A DNA stretch of 64,000 nt from Planctomycetota bacterium (lineage in GTDB: Bacteria > Planctomycetota > Planctomycetia > Pirellulales > Pirellulaceae), in contig JACNKX010000083.1 of NCBI GenBank assembly GCA_014381825.1, forward strand, positions 19,081-83,080. The letters are read 5' to 3'. The notes under the pieces are model-generated. The model had not been told where the DNA came from and did not search any database. It worked only from the letters and a program-made list of their open reading frames with translations. The translations under genes and the position numbers were made by a program. Each line of letters begins with the position of its first letter. Position 1 is the first letter of the stretch. Shown here one piece after another: positions 56,092-64,000 of the stretch.

Positions 56092-56169
56092 CGGTCGCTC
56101 CGACGCGTATCGCTCGAGCCCAGGATAGGGTCAATACGTGCCTCTAAATCCAAAACTCACCAGAGTTTG

Positions 56170-56198
56170 AGTTTATCTAGGCCTTGGGGTTGGGTCAA
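56170..56198 (-). promoter_or_regulatory. Predicted sigma70-type promoter of the leuA leader
   Basis: On the minus strand TTGACC (56198-56193) and TAAACT (56175-56170) are spaced by exactly 17 bases. The expected start of transcription, near 56163, would give a leader of about 70 bases before the leader peptide ATG. This is a match by eye to the consensus TTGACA/TATAAT; no experimental support is visible. Confidence 0.6.
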
Positions 56199-56377
56199 GC
56201 TCGGGCTTTAATTGCTGGGTCAATTGCAGACGCATAGCTGTCGGCAAATGTTCGCGTCAATTGGTCAAGGCCGCTTCGAAGGAGAAAATCGAGTTCGCAA
56301 GAACTCAAAACGAACGTATACTTCCGAAAGATCTCTGTGTAATCCAAACCGAAGGAGATTCATGTTGAGATACGGAA

Positions 56378-56614
56378 ATGGCTGGTGAATCTTTAGATCT
56401 CTCAAGCGATCCCGAACCGACGTCCAACTCCGACGGAGTTCCAGCAAGGCGCCGCTTTCTCGGCGTGCAATTCGCCTGCTGTGGCGTCTATTCTCGCATT
56501 TACGTGAACCAGGAAGGCACGGCGTACGCCGGTAATTGCCCCAAATGCACGAAACGGGTTGAATTGAAGATCGGCCCAGGCGGAACGGACAGTCGCTTTT
56601 TTACTGTGTATTGA
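56378..56614 (+). CDS. Small conserved Cys-containing protein
   Basis: The 78-residue protein has a Ser/Pro-rich start and then a conserved core 'RRRFLGVQFACCGVYSRIYV', 'GTAYAGNCPKCTKRVELKIG' and 'PGGTDSRFF'. The CC and CPKC pairs suggest a single zinc-ribbon-like site. Proteins of this type seem to be planctomycete-specific. It is 87 bases upstream of another small conserved gene (56702-57190) and may be co-transcribed with it. The function is unknown. Confidence 0.7.
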   Translation: MAGESLDLSSDPEPTSNSDGVPARRRFLGVQFACCGVYSRIYVNQEGTAYAGNCPKCTKRVELKIGPGGTDSRFFTVY

Positions 56615-56701
56615 GCCGTTTCGACGTTTCCCCTATGATCCGCACGCTAGTCGATGGCCAATTCATGGCCGCCGTGTCTTTTTCGTCAGCAGGGTGCGGG
56701 G

Positions 56702-57190
56702 ATGTTCGAGTTCGAAGTTCAACGATGCACGCGCCATTGTGCAAAGACCGAACGAGAGTTTCGGCCCGGCGAAATCTTTCATTCCGTACTCGTTTCCGAA
56801 GGCGCCGACGTCGTCCGCTATGACTACTCGCAAGAGGCCTGGGAGCAACCACCAGAGAACGCGGTCGGATGGTGGAAGTCTCAGATGCCCGCGCCGAACG
56901 CAAAGAAAGTTAACTGGGCTCCGAACGACGTGATGCTTCATTACTTCGAGCAACTTGAAAGCGATTCGACGCGGGCCGATGTGCGATACGTTCTGGCCTT
57001 GCTGATGGTGCGACGTCGTATCCTGAGGCTCGAAGATTCTGAAGAGGACAAAGACGGCAACGAGCAGCTCGCGCTTTATTGCTCGAAGAACGAAACAGAC
57101 TACCAAGTTGTGGTACTCGATCCATCGCCGGAACGAGCTGCTGAGATCCAAGAAGAATTGTCGAAGCTGCTTTACGCAGACGCCGCCTAA
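56702..57190 (+). CDS. Conserved planctomycete protein of unknown function
   Basis: I start this 162-residue protein at the ATG at 56702 ('MFEFEVQRCTRHCAKTEREF'); the in-frame upstream extension has an unrelated composition. The core includes 'FHSVLVSEGADVVRYDYSQE', 'VGWWKSQMPAPN' and 'DVRYVLALLMVRRRILRLED'. The N-terminal Cys pair and the following fold resemble small planctomycete proteins that I know only as hypothetical. It lies between the Cys-containing small gene and a lipoprotein gene, all in the same direction. No function is assigned. Confidence 0.7.
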   Translation: MFEFEVQRCTRHCAKTEREFRPGEIFHSVLVSEGADVVRYDYSQEAWEQPPENAVGWWKSQMPAPNAKKVNWAPNDVMLHYFEQLESDSTRADVRYVLALLMVRRRILRLEDSEEDKDGNEQLALYCSKNETDYQVVVLDPSPERAAEIQEELSKLLYADAA

Positions 57191-57215
57191 ACGGACTTGA
57201 ACGCGGTAGGAAACC

Positions 57216-58196
57216 GTGACGAGATTGTCACACAGCAAGGATGCTGACTTGAATCGGACGTTGGGAATTCTGTGTCTGCTACTAACGCTCTTTGTTGCGA
57301 GCGGTGCATCGTGTCGCCATCATACGTTTGGCGTAAATCCGATGGCGCCAACCGCATTTGTCACTCCGCCGACTCTGGATGAGATTATTTATGCGGTCAA
57401 TGCGAACACGAATCGCGTCCAGCAACTTCATTCCGACAGCGCTCGGCTTTCCGTTCCGGGACTGCCAAGCCTTCGAACCAGCGTCTCGCTAGAGCGCGAG
57501 CATCGATTTCGCCTCAAGTCAAAGCTAATCGGACCTGAACTCGACATCGGCAGCAACGATGAGTTGTTCTGGTTCTGGGCCAAGCAAGCTCCCGAACCAC
57601 TCGTGTTCTATGCCAGCCATCGCGACTTCGCCGCGAGCCCATCGCGCGGAATGTTCCCGGTCGATCCACACTGGTTGATTGAAGCGATCGGCCTCGTGCA
57701 GCTCGAGCCAGGCGGGACGCATGAGCATCCGATATCGCGCGGTGATGGTCACGTCGAATTGCGCACTCGTTTAAGCCACCCAACCGGGGACATGACGAGA
57801 GTGCTGGTAATCCACGAGCGATATGGCTGGATTCTCGAACAGCACTTGCTGGACGCAGCGGGCCGCGCCGTTGCCTCAGCCCGCACAAGCGGGCACCGGT
57901 ACTACGAAGCAGCGGCCGTCTCTTTGCCGCATCGAATCGAGATCCAGATGCCCGACGCTCAGCTATCTTTGACAATCGATGTCAATGAATTCACGATAAA
58001 CTCACTCTACGGCAGCCCCGATCAGCTTTGGGATATGCCACCATTCGAAGGCTATACGCCCGTCAACATCGCAGAACCACAGTTCGCTGCACCGGCGAGC
58101 CCATTGACCAGCTCGCGCCGCGGCTTCCCAGCACCAGAACGCCCTTCACGCCTCACACAACAGCCCGCTTACCGCGGCTATTCAACCGTTCGCTGA
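57216..58196 (+). CDS. Predicted lipoprotein (LolB/lipoprotein-sorting-like)
   Basis: The gene starts at a GTG with AGGA upstream. The N-terminal hydrophobic stretch 'GILCLLLTLFVASGASC' ends in a lipobox, so the Cys is probably lipidated. The mature part ('VNANTNRVQQLHSDSARLSV', 'REHRFRLKSKLIG') resembles the beta-sheet fold of LolB and outer-membrane lipoprotein-sorting proteins. The C-terminal 50 residues are Pro/Ser/Arg-rich and disordered. It ends exactly where the convergent gene at 58197 ends, with no base between the two stop codons. The role in lipid or lipoprotein transport is inferred. Confidence 0.65.
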   Translation: MTRLSHSKDADLNRTLGILCLLLTLFVASGASCRHHTFGVNPMAPTAFVTPPTLDEIIYAVNANTNRVQQLHSDSARLSVPGLPSLRTSVSLEREHRFRLKSKLIGPELDIGSNDELFWFWAKQAPEPLVFYASHRDFAASPSRGMFPVDPHWLIEAIGLVQLEPGGTHEHPISRGDGHVELRTRLSHPTGDMTRVLVIHERYGWILEQHLLDAAGRAVASARTSGHRYYEAAAVSLPHRIEIQMPDAQLSLTIDVNEFTINSLYGSPDQLWDMPPFEGYTPVNIAEPQFAAPASPLTSSRRGFPAPERPSRLTQQPAYRGYSTVR

Positions 58197-61100
58197 CTAT
58201 TGAACCGAAGTAAGCGACTTCAGGTATGCGACAAGGTCTCGTAGCTCCTCCTCTGGCATCGTACGGTCCAAGCCGGTGGGCATGACCGAGACTGGACTTG
58301 GCTGCAGATCTTCGATATCAGATCGCCGTATGGTCAGTTCTGTTTGCTGTGTCGTTCTGACACGAATAGTTTCTGTCGTTTCGGACAGGATCAAGCCGGT
58401 GTGGACTTTGCCATCGTTCGTTAAAACAGTGAACGTCTCGAAACCACGGGCTAAGGAGGAACTCGGGTAGAGAACGGCTTCCAGCAAGTCTCGAGTTGTC
58501 CGGCGGGCCCCCGTCGTAGATAGATCCGGTCCAATTCGACCGCCCCGCCCTTGGACCGTGTGGCAAGTGATACACGAGGTGCGTTGCGCCTCAAAGACCG
58601 CCTTGCCTCGTAGCGGATCACCGCCCTCGATGTCCGCCTCCAATTCTGCCAATCGCGCGACTTGTTCTTCACTAGACGGGTTCATGCGAGAACGAATATC
58701 TGAAGCGGCTTCGCGTACGGAACGTGAGAAGTTGGAGAGGGATCGATCCAGTGCGCCCGGTGAAATACTACCTAGACCAGGAGACCCCTTGAGGGCTGCG
58801 ACCAACGATTCGCCAAGCGAGTCTCCGCTGGCACCTTCGTAAGCTGCGAGCAGCGACGACAGCTCCAGGGGCCCCGCCTGCGATAAGCTCGCAGTTAACT
58901 CGTGCTGTTGTTTCAATTTGAGCGTTGCTGTGCCGATGGCGCGAGCGGCTGCGAGCCGTCGAGTTACAGGTAAGTCAGAGGAAAGCTGGCTAGACAGAAA
59001 TGCGAACGAGTACTCGTCTAACTCTGTTGCGACATCTATTGCCGCGGCAGCGCGGACGCGTAAGTCTGCGGGGCGTTTTCCGTCTTGAACAATCGCATGT
59101 AAGGCTTCATTGACGGAAGCTGAACTCACGCCTTCCGCCGCTGCAACCGCAGCGTCGACGACTTCTGCATCGTCCGTGCCGAGATGCCTTGCAACCACGA
59201 GGGCCCAACTATCAGGGACCGCAGACAAACTCGCGTCGCGGATCACTTCAAGGAGGGTAAGTACGGCGATCTTCGAGAGACTGGATTCCTCGAGAGACTT
59301 GAAAACGAATTGTTGCACTTGTTCGTTCGCGGCGAATGCGAGCAATAAACTTCGCGCGGATGCCGCTTGTTCCGAATCGAGTTCACTGCCGTCCAGCAAG
59401 GGTCGCACCGCGGTCACAACCTCGCCGCTCCATTCGGGATGCCGAGCGATGACATCGATCGCGGTTCGCTGCAATGCGAGGTCGTTTGTGTTGAGCAACG
59501 AGGTTACTTGAGATCGCTGTAATTCTCCGTCCTTCATCTGATCCAAAGCGGTCACCGCAGCTCGTTGTACGCGAGAATTCTCGGAAGCCAAACCGACGCT
59601 CGTACCAGAAGAGGAATTCATGTCGATCAGGGCATAGATCAGCGCGTGCTCCAGAACTCGATCGATTTGCTCTTCGCCCACCGCAGCCAAAATCGCCGCG
59701 GCAGCGGCGGGCCCTCGAAGCTTTCCCAGAGCGGTCGCCGCATCGCGTTGAACCGCGGGATCAGAGTCGCCAAGCAGCGAAACGAGATCGCCCGTCACTG
59801 CGACGTCGCCGCGAACGCCCAAGCTTACGGCAGCGGCCTGACGGACACGAGGATTCTTATCGGTCAGACGTGTTTGAATCGCTGCTGTCGCCTCTGGCAA
59901 AACGATTCGAGAAAGTGCCCAGACTGCGTTGCGTCGCGATTGCACACTTGGTGATGACGCGAGCTTGGAGAGTGATGCGACTGCCGTCGCGCCGTGCTGG
60001 GCCAATTCTCGAACTGCTCGGTCGCGAACGGCGAACCGATTGTCATCGAGCAACTTCGCAAGCTTCGAAGGACGAGCCTCCCAATCTATGTCGTAGCCAC
60101 GAGGGTCGTCGATGACTTTACCATCACTCCGTCGAATTCGGTAAATCGCTCCTAGAATGTTCGGCTTAGCAATCTGCGACGTCGGGCATCCGATGCGGAA
60201 CCAGCCACCCGTATCGATAATAAGCAAGCTGCCGTCGGCATCTTCGAGAACGTCAGTCGGATGGAAGTCGCCACTGGCGCAGCTCAAAAAGTCCGTAACT
60301 TCGGCTGCAAAGGTAGATCCACTTCGCGTCAACTTGGCCCGTACCACCTTGTGCGTGTTGAACTCAGTGATCAAGAAGTTGTCGGCAAACCCGGCTCCGA
60401 ACTGAGTTCCGCGATAGCGAGTCGTACCTGAGACGGCGACGTGACCGAGATTGACGACCGGCGGCAGGAGATCGCCCGTTCGTTGGAACTCGGCGACCAC
60501 TTGAGGTTGATCGAAACGCGGGTAAACGCCACCGTGCATCCAATGCACCAGGCAATCTCCTCGTTGCCGATACAAGATATTCACCGTGCCAAGCATTTCG
60601 CCCTCTTCGGTGAAGTCGATCTCAACGGGATTGTCCATCCCGCCGCCGCAATGAACTTGAACATCGCTTCCATCGGACTTGCACGAGAAGATCCGCGCTG
60701 CCTTGCCCTTGCTCAAGACGTGGCCGCCGTCATCGCGAAACTCGTGCCCATGACGCCCTTCGCACCAGTAGATTCTTCCACACGGCCCAAGAAAGCAGCC
60801 ATGAACATCGGCCGCGTTGCCGGAATAGCCAAATTCGTTAACGATCTGTTCACGAACATCCGCGACGCCATCGTCATCAGTGTCCTGCAGCCGCCAGATA
60901 CCACCGGACGAAGCGACGTACAACGAACCGTCGAGCCACAGGGCTCCCATTGGAAATGTCATCTTGTCGGCAAAGATCGTACTCTTGTCAAACTGTCCGT
61001 CGCCGTCTGTGTCCTCGATCATCCGCACAAAGTTTGGTAATTTCTCTTCGAGATCTGGGCGTCGCAAGTTCTCGCCAGCACTTTCAGCAATGAACAACCG

Positions 61101-61289
61101 CCCGCGATCATCAAACGTCGCCATCATCGGATGTTTGACGATTGGCGACGCGGCAGCAATCTCCACGACGAATCCGTCCGGGACTTGAATCTCCGCGGGT
61201 GTAAATACCGTTTCCTCAGCGACTGCTAACGTTGCCGCGAGACATAGCGAGAAAGAAATCGACATTTGCAAACGATCGCACGTGAACAT
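58197..61289 (-). CDS. PVC-type propeller / HEAT repeat / c-type haem protein
   Basis: The 1030-residue protein starts at the ATG at 61289 with GAGGAG upstream and has a signal peptide. The N-terminal 370 residues are a dehydrogenase-like beta-propeller ('MMATFDDRGRLFIAESAGEN', 'MTFPMGALWLDGSLYVASSG', 'HGCFLGPCGRIYW'). HEAT-like repeats follow ('SPSVQSRRNAVWALSRIVLP', 'PAVQRDAATALGKLRGPAAA'). The C-terminal haem domain has 'SCITCHTVQGRGGRIGPDLS' and 'VLYPSSSLARGFETFTVLTN'. Proteins of this design are abundant in planctomycetes and probably carry out sugar oxidation with electron transfer through haem. The substrate is unknown. Confidence 0.85.
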   Translation of the reverse strand: MFTCDRLQMSISFSLCLAATLAVAEETVFTPAEIQVPDGFVVEIAAASPIVKHPMMATFDDRGRLFIAESAGENLRRPDLEEKLPNFVRMIEDTDGDGQFDKSTIFADKMTFPMGALWLDGSLYVASSGGIWRLQDTDDDGVADVREQIVNEFGYSGNAADVHGCFLGPCGRIYWCEGRHGHEFRDDGGHVLSKGKAARIFSCKSDGSDVQVHCGGGMDNPVEIDFTEEGEMLGTVNILYRQRGDCLVHWMHGGVYPRFDQPQVVAEFQRTGDLLPPVVNLGHVAVSGTTRYRGTQFGAGFADNFLITEFNTHKVVRAKLTRSGSTFAAEVTDFLSCASGDFHPTDVLEDADGSLLIIDTGGWFRIGCPTSQIAKPNILGAIYRIRRSDGKVIDDPRGYDIDWEARPSKLAKLLDDNRFAVRDRAVRELAQHGATAVASLSKLASSPSVQSRRNAVWALSRIVLPEATAAIQTRLTDKNPRVRQAAAVSLGVRGDVAVTGDLVSLLGDSDPAVQRDAATALGKLRGPAAAAAILAAVGEEQIDRVLEHALIYALIDMNSSSGTSVGLASENSRVQRAAVTALDQMKDGELQRSQVTSLLNTNDLALQRTAIDVIARHPEWSGEVVTAVRPLLDGSELDSEQAASARSLLLAFAANEQVQQFVFKSLEESSLSKIAVLTLLEVIRDASLSAVPDSWALVVARHLGTDDAEVVDAAVAAAEGVSSASVNEALHAIVQDGKRPADLRVRAAAAIDVATELDEYSFAFLSSQLSSDLPVTRRLAAARAIGTATLKLKQQHELTASLSQAGPLELSSLLAAYEGASGDSLGESLVAALKGSPGLGSISPGALDRSLSNFSRSVREAASDIRSRMNPSSEEQVARLAELEADIEGGDPLRGKAVFEAQRTSCITCHTVQGRGGRIGPDLSTTGARRTTRDLLEAVLYPSSSLARGFETFTVLTNDGKVHTGLILSETTETIRVRTTQQTELTIRRSDIEDLQPSPVSVMPTGLDRTMPEEELRDLVAYLKSLTSVQ

Positions 61290-61357
61290 ATCGGCTCCTC
61301 GATGAAACGGCCAAATCAGTCGAATTGCGAGAGCGAACGTGTCGTACCGCGACAAAA

Positions 61358-61411
61358 GTAGGCATCACGCTCCGAGTGATGAGGGCTCGTCACTCGGAGA
61401 GTGACGGCTAC
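61358..61411. repeat. Imperfect inverted repeat with 22-bp arms
   Basis: The arm at 61358-61379 (starting GTAGGCATCACG) pairs with the arm at 61390-61411 (ending AGTGACGGCTAC) at 19 of 22 positions. The inner ten pairs, CTCCGAGTGA and TCACTCGGAG, are perfect, with a 10-base loop. It lies between glnS and the haem protein gene, in a 253-base gap. The outer GTAG...CTAC ends recall the element at 8083-8153. Confidence 0.75.
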
Positions 61412-61542
61412 ACTAACTTTTTGTCGGGTGCTTCAATCCGCCGTGTCGCATCTTCTGCGCGTTTAGTGTGCGTGATGCGCGAGCAACGGTCAAGAAGTTC
61501 TGGCGGACGGACTATACGCAGAATCGACGCAAGCCAAATTGC

Positions 61543-63261
61543 CTATTTCTTCTTCGCCCAGGTATCGCGGAGCGAAACGGCTCGATTGAAGACCGGCTTG
61601 TCAGGTTGCGTGTCCTTGTCCAAGCAAAAATAGCCTGTTCGCTCAAATTGATAGCCGATACCTACTTCGGCATGCGCCAAGCTGGGCTCCAATTTGCAGT
61701 CCGCAAGTGTCTCAAGGGAATTGGGATTCAAGTTCTCAAGCCAATCGCGATCTTCTTCGACATCGTCGGGATCTTCCTTGGAGAACAGGTGATCGTATAA
61801 ACGGACCTCTGCGGTCAACGCATGTTCCGCAGAAACCCAATGGATTGTGCCTTTGACCTTGCGGCCGTCCGGCGCATTGCCGCCCTTGGTTTCTGGATCG
61901 TAGGTGCAACGCAATTCGATCACCTCGCCGCCATCGTCCTTGATGACTTCAGTGCAAGTGACGAAATAGGCATATCGCAGACGCACTTCGCGCCCGACGC
62001 TCAAGCGGAAGAACTTCTTCGGTGCGTCCTCCATGAAGTCGGTTTGCTCGATATAGATCTCCCGACTGAACGGAACCTTACGAGTGCCAGCCGCTTCGTC
62101 TTGTGGATTGTTGACAGCTTCGAGTTCTTCCGATTGACCTTCCGGATAGTTTTCTATCACGACCTTCAGAGGACGCAACACTCCCATGACGCGAGGCGCA
62201 CGTTCGTTAAGGTCTTCGCGTAAAGCATTTTCGAGTTGGACAATGTCTGTCACTCCGTCAAACTTGGTCACGCCAACACGGCGACAGAATTCGCGAACAG
62301 ATCCCGGCGTGTAGCCACGTCGACGCAAGCCGCTGATGGTCGGCATCCGCGGATCGTCCCAGCCGTTGACATGGCCGTCCTTGACCAGTTCCAACAGACG
62401 CCGCTTGCTCATCACCGTGTACGTCAAGTTCAACCGCGAGAATTCAATCTGTCGAGGGTGGTGAATTTCGAGTGATTCGCAAAACCAATCGTACAGCGGC
62501 CGATGATTTTCGAATTCGAGGGTGCAAATCGAGTGCGTGACTTTCTCCAGCGAATCGGATTGGCCGTGAGCATAGTCGTACATCGGATAGATACACCACT
62601 TGTCACCCGTGCGATGATGGTGTGCCTTTAGAATGCGGTACATCACCGGATCGCGCAGATTCAAGTTGGAACTGGCCATATCGATCTTGGCACGTAACGT
62701 ATGGCTGCCATCGGGAAACTCGCCGCCACACATCCGCTCGAACAAGTCGAGATTCTCTTCGACGCTGCGGTCTCGAAAGGGACTGTCCTTCCCTGGTTCC
62801 GTCAATGTTCCGCGATACTCGCGAATCTGCTCGCCATCCAAGTCGCAGACATATGCCTTTCCCACATTGATTAATTGCACAGCCCAATCGTACAACTGGT
62901 CAAAGTAATCCGATGCAAAGAACTCACGTTCCTTCCAATCAAAGCCGATCCACCGAACGTCTTCTTTGATCGAATCGACAAACTCTTGCTCCTCCTTTGT
63001 CGGATTTGTATCGTCGAAGCGAAGGTTGTAGGCGCCGTTGTACGATTCGGCGAGCCCGAAGTTTAGGCAGATACTTTTCGCGTGCCCAATATGAAGGTAT
63101 CCGTTAGGTTCGGGTGGAAAACGCGTGTGAACACGTCCTCCCCACTTGCCTGCCTGCAAATCGTCTTCAATGATCTGTTCGATGAAGTTCAGCGAGCGTT
63201 TCTCTTCTGGCGGTTCGCCGGCTGGTGTTTCATCAATGCTGTTCGGTGGGGCGGTATTCAT
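61543..63261 (-). CDS. glnS: Glutamine--tRNA ligase
   Basis: Class I synthetase that charges tRNA-Gln. The HIGH motif is in '[20 protein letters not shown]' (residues 57-60), and the KMSKS-like loop reads '[13 protein letters not shown]'. '[20 protein letters not shown]' is the typical GlnRS/GluRS segment. The beta-barrel anticodon-binding domain follows ('[20 protein letters not shown]'). The length (572) is normal. Its presence suggests direct charging of tRNA-Gln in addition to or instead of transamidation. Confidence 0.96.
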   Translation of the reverse strand: MNTAPPNSIDETPAGEPPEEKRSLNFIEQIIEDDLQAGKWGGRVHTRFPPEPNGYLHIGHAKSICLNFGLAESYNGAYNLRFDDTNPTKEEQEFVDSIKEDVRWIGFDWKEREFFASDYFDQLYDWAVQLINVGKAYVCDLDGEQIREYRGTLTEPGKDSPFRDRSVEENLDLFERMCGGEFPDGSHTLRAKIDMASSNLNLRDPVMYRILKAHHHRTGDKWCIYPMYDYAHGQSDSLEKVTHSICTLEFENHRPLYDWFCESLEIHHPRQIEFSRLNLTYTVMSKRRLLELVKDGHVNGWDDPRMPTISGLRRRGYTPGSVREFCRRVGVTKFDGVTDIVQLENALREDLNERAPRVMGVLRPLKVVIENYPEGQSEELEAVNNPQDEAAGTRKVPFSREIYIEQTDFMEDAPKKFFRLSVGREVRLRYAYFVTCTEVIKDDGGEVIELRCTYDPETKGGNAPDGRKVKGTIHWVSAEHALTAEVRLYDHLFSKEDPDDVEEDRDWLENLNPNSLETLADCKLEPSLAHAEVGIGYQFERTGYFCLDKDTQPDKPVFNRAVSLRDTWAKKK

Positions 63262-63419
63262 TGCTGTCCGTGAGGTATCGTGATCGGTAGTTGGGGCTAT
63301 GCCCTTGGCCGCAAGATTGTATCGCCCCGTCCTAAAAAGGGAACACCGATTCGCCCCACCTAAAGTGCCGCACTGTTCGGCAGCTCAGAACTCCGCATCA
63401 TCGCGGCAGCGACTTGGCA

Positions 63420-64000
63420 CTACGATGATGGCGCAATGTCGAGAATATATTCACTCTTGATCGATCGCCGCAAATTACCTTCACCTTCCAAGTAAAGCGT
63501 CCACACGATTCGCATGTTCGATGTTTCTGCAGCAGGAGAAGACGGAGGCAGTTGCCTTGGCAGACTGAATTCTGCTCGACCGTCCAGGCTCCCCCGCGAT
63601 TGCACTGACACACCTCGAAATAGATATTCGCGTTGTTCGAAGAGTAGCGTGTCGGGGTCTTCGCCGGAGATATCAAACCAGGACGTGTCTTTTGCTTCGC
63701 ATCGCAACCGCAGAGTCATCCATTGAACTGTTCCATTGAATCGCGTCGGCAGCACCAAAGAAACTTGTAAGTTGTCACCGATCGAGGGCCTCACATGGTT
63801 GATCCGCAACTCAGGTGAACCGAAACCGCCGCTCGTCCAATGATCTCGCGCGGCCCACGCCAGGAGCACCAATACGGCAATTCCGTAAGCGGAAGCCAAA
63901 AGAGGAAACAACTTGTCATGCGGCGGAGTGCTGACGAGAAAATAAGGCTCTAGGGAAGAATTAGTGGGTAAACGGAAGCGGGCTGCGGTTTGAGCCCTCA
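63420..64000 (-). CDS. Hypothetical membrane protein, 5' end beyond the window
   Basis: The minus-strand frame ends at 63420 and stays open to the window edge, with no ATG or GTG upstream of 63911, so its N-terminus is outside. The visible part contains one membrane helix ('LFPLLASAYGIAVLVLLAWA'), then about 140 residues predicted as beta-rich, with 'ELRINHVRPSIGDNLQVSLV' and 'WTLYLEGEGNLRRSIKSEYI'. It resembles the tail of proteins with an extracytoplasmic beta-sandwich, but I cannot name the family. Confidence 0.6.
   Translation of the reverse strand, partial: RAQTAARFRLPTNSSLEPYFLVSTPPHDKLFPLLASAYGIAVLVLLAWAARDHWTSGGFGSPELRINHVRPSIGDNLQVSLVLPTRFNGTVQWMTLRLRCEAKDTSWFDISGEDPDTLLFEQREYLFRGVSVQSRGSLDGRAEFSLPRQLPPSSPAAETSNMRIVWTLYLEGEGNLRRSIKSEYILDIAPSS

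Overview
The window looks like chromosomal DNA of a planctomycete, probably Pirellulaceae-like. I infer this from family content, not from a search: proteins with PVC-type CxxCH haem domains fused to beta-propellers, HEAT repeats or LamG; an 'NPYQAP' N-terminal motif; a degenerate J-like domain fused to SUMF1 domains; FHA/STPK signalling proteins; PqaA and ceramidase-like secreted hydrolases; and long intergenic palindromes. Genes are dense, on both strands, in short operons. No rRNA, tRNA, CRISPR array or intact transposon was recognised. || Layout. 1-4.5 kb: a minus-strand gene remnant at the edge, then a minus-strand run of secreted hydrolases (PqaA-like, an N-terminally truncated ceramidase-like gene, an esterase with a CBM9-like tail). 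4.7-6.3 kb: an orphan DUF5706/PycTM-like membrane protein facing an unknown gene that carries a 15-bp in-frame tandem repeat. 6.4-12.5 kb: a plus-strand metabolic block (Tat-exported isomerase-like TIM barrel, cupin-like protein, VOC protein, SDR oxidoreductase, and a tripartite tricarboxylate transporter whose binding protein is fused to the TctB membrane subunit), with a 30-residue membrane peptide on the opposite strand and a metallo-beta-lactamase gene fragment at its end. 12.8-23.2 kb: a signalling/chaperone block with a Ser/Thr kinase, an Hsp70, an FHA-cadherin-like-degenerate trypsin protein, a secreted unknown, and a frameshifted J-like/SUMF1 gene. 23.3-32 kb: a TPR protein, a DUF11 surface protein, a membrane protein, CopA, RecA and a HtrA-like protein lacking the catalytic His. 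32-44.4 kb: alaS, a large dihaem/LamG/propeller protein, a truncated HTH-PAS protein overlapping threonine synthase, and an AddB-like nuclease. 44.4-54.2 kb: two PQQ-propeller proteins flanking typA, a FlaR-like kinase, a UbiB-family kinase, a DUF420 protein and an FHA-GAF-PP2C phosphatase. 54.2-56.2 kb: leuA with a complete attenuation leader. 56.4-64 kb: small conserved planctomycete proteins, a lipoprotein, a PVC-type haem/HEAT protein, glnS and a gene running off the right edge. || How genes work together. The best supported regulatory element is the leuA leader: promoter, a 19-codon leader peptide with seven Leu codons, and an intrinsic terminator, all ahead of leuA. The 12.8-23.2 kb block combines phosphorylation (STPK), phosphothreonine recognition (FHA) and chaperone parts (Hsp70, J-like) around the cell envelope; that these act together is an inference from proximity. 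The 6.4-12.5 kb block looks like uptake and oxidation of a small carboxylate or sugar acid, substrate unknown. Several genes are broken or rearranged (132-350, 2271-3218, 12495-12767, 20622-23229, 26733-27004, 39508-40371), so the region has some turnover between housekeeping genes.
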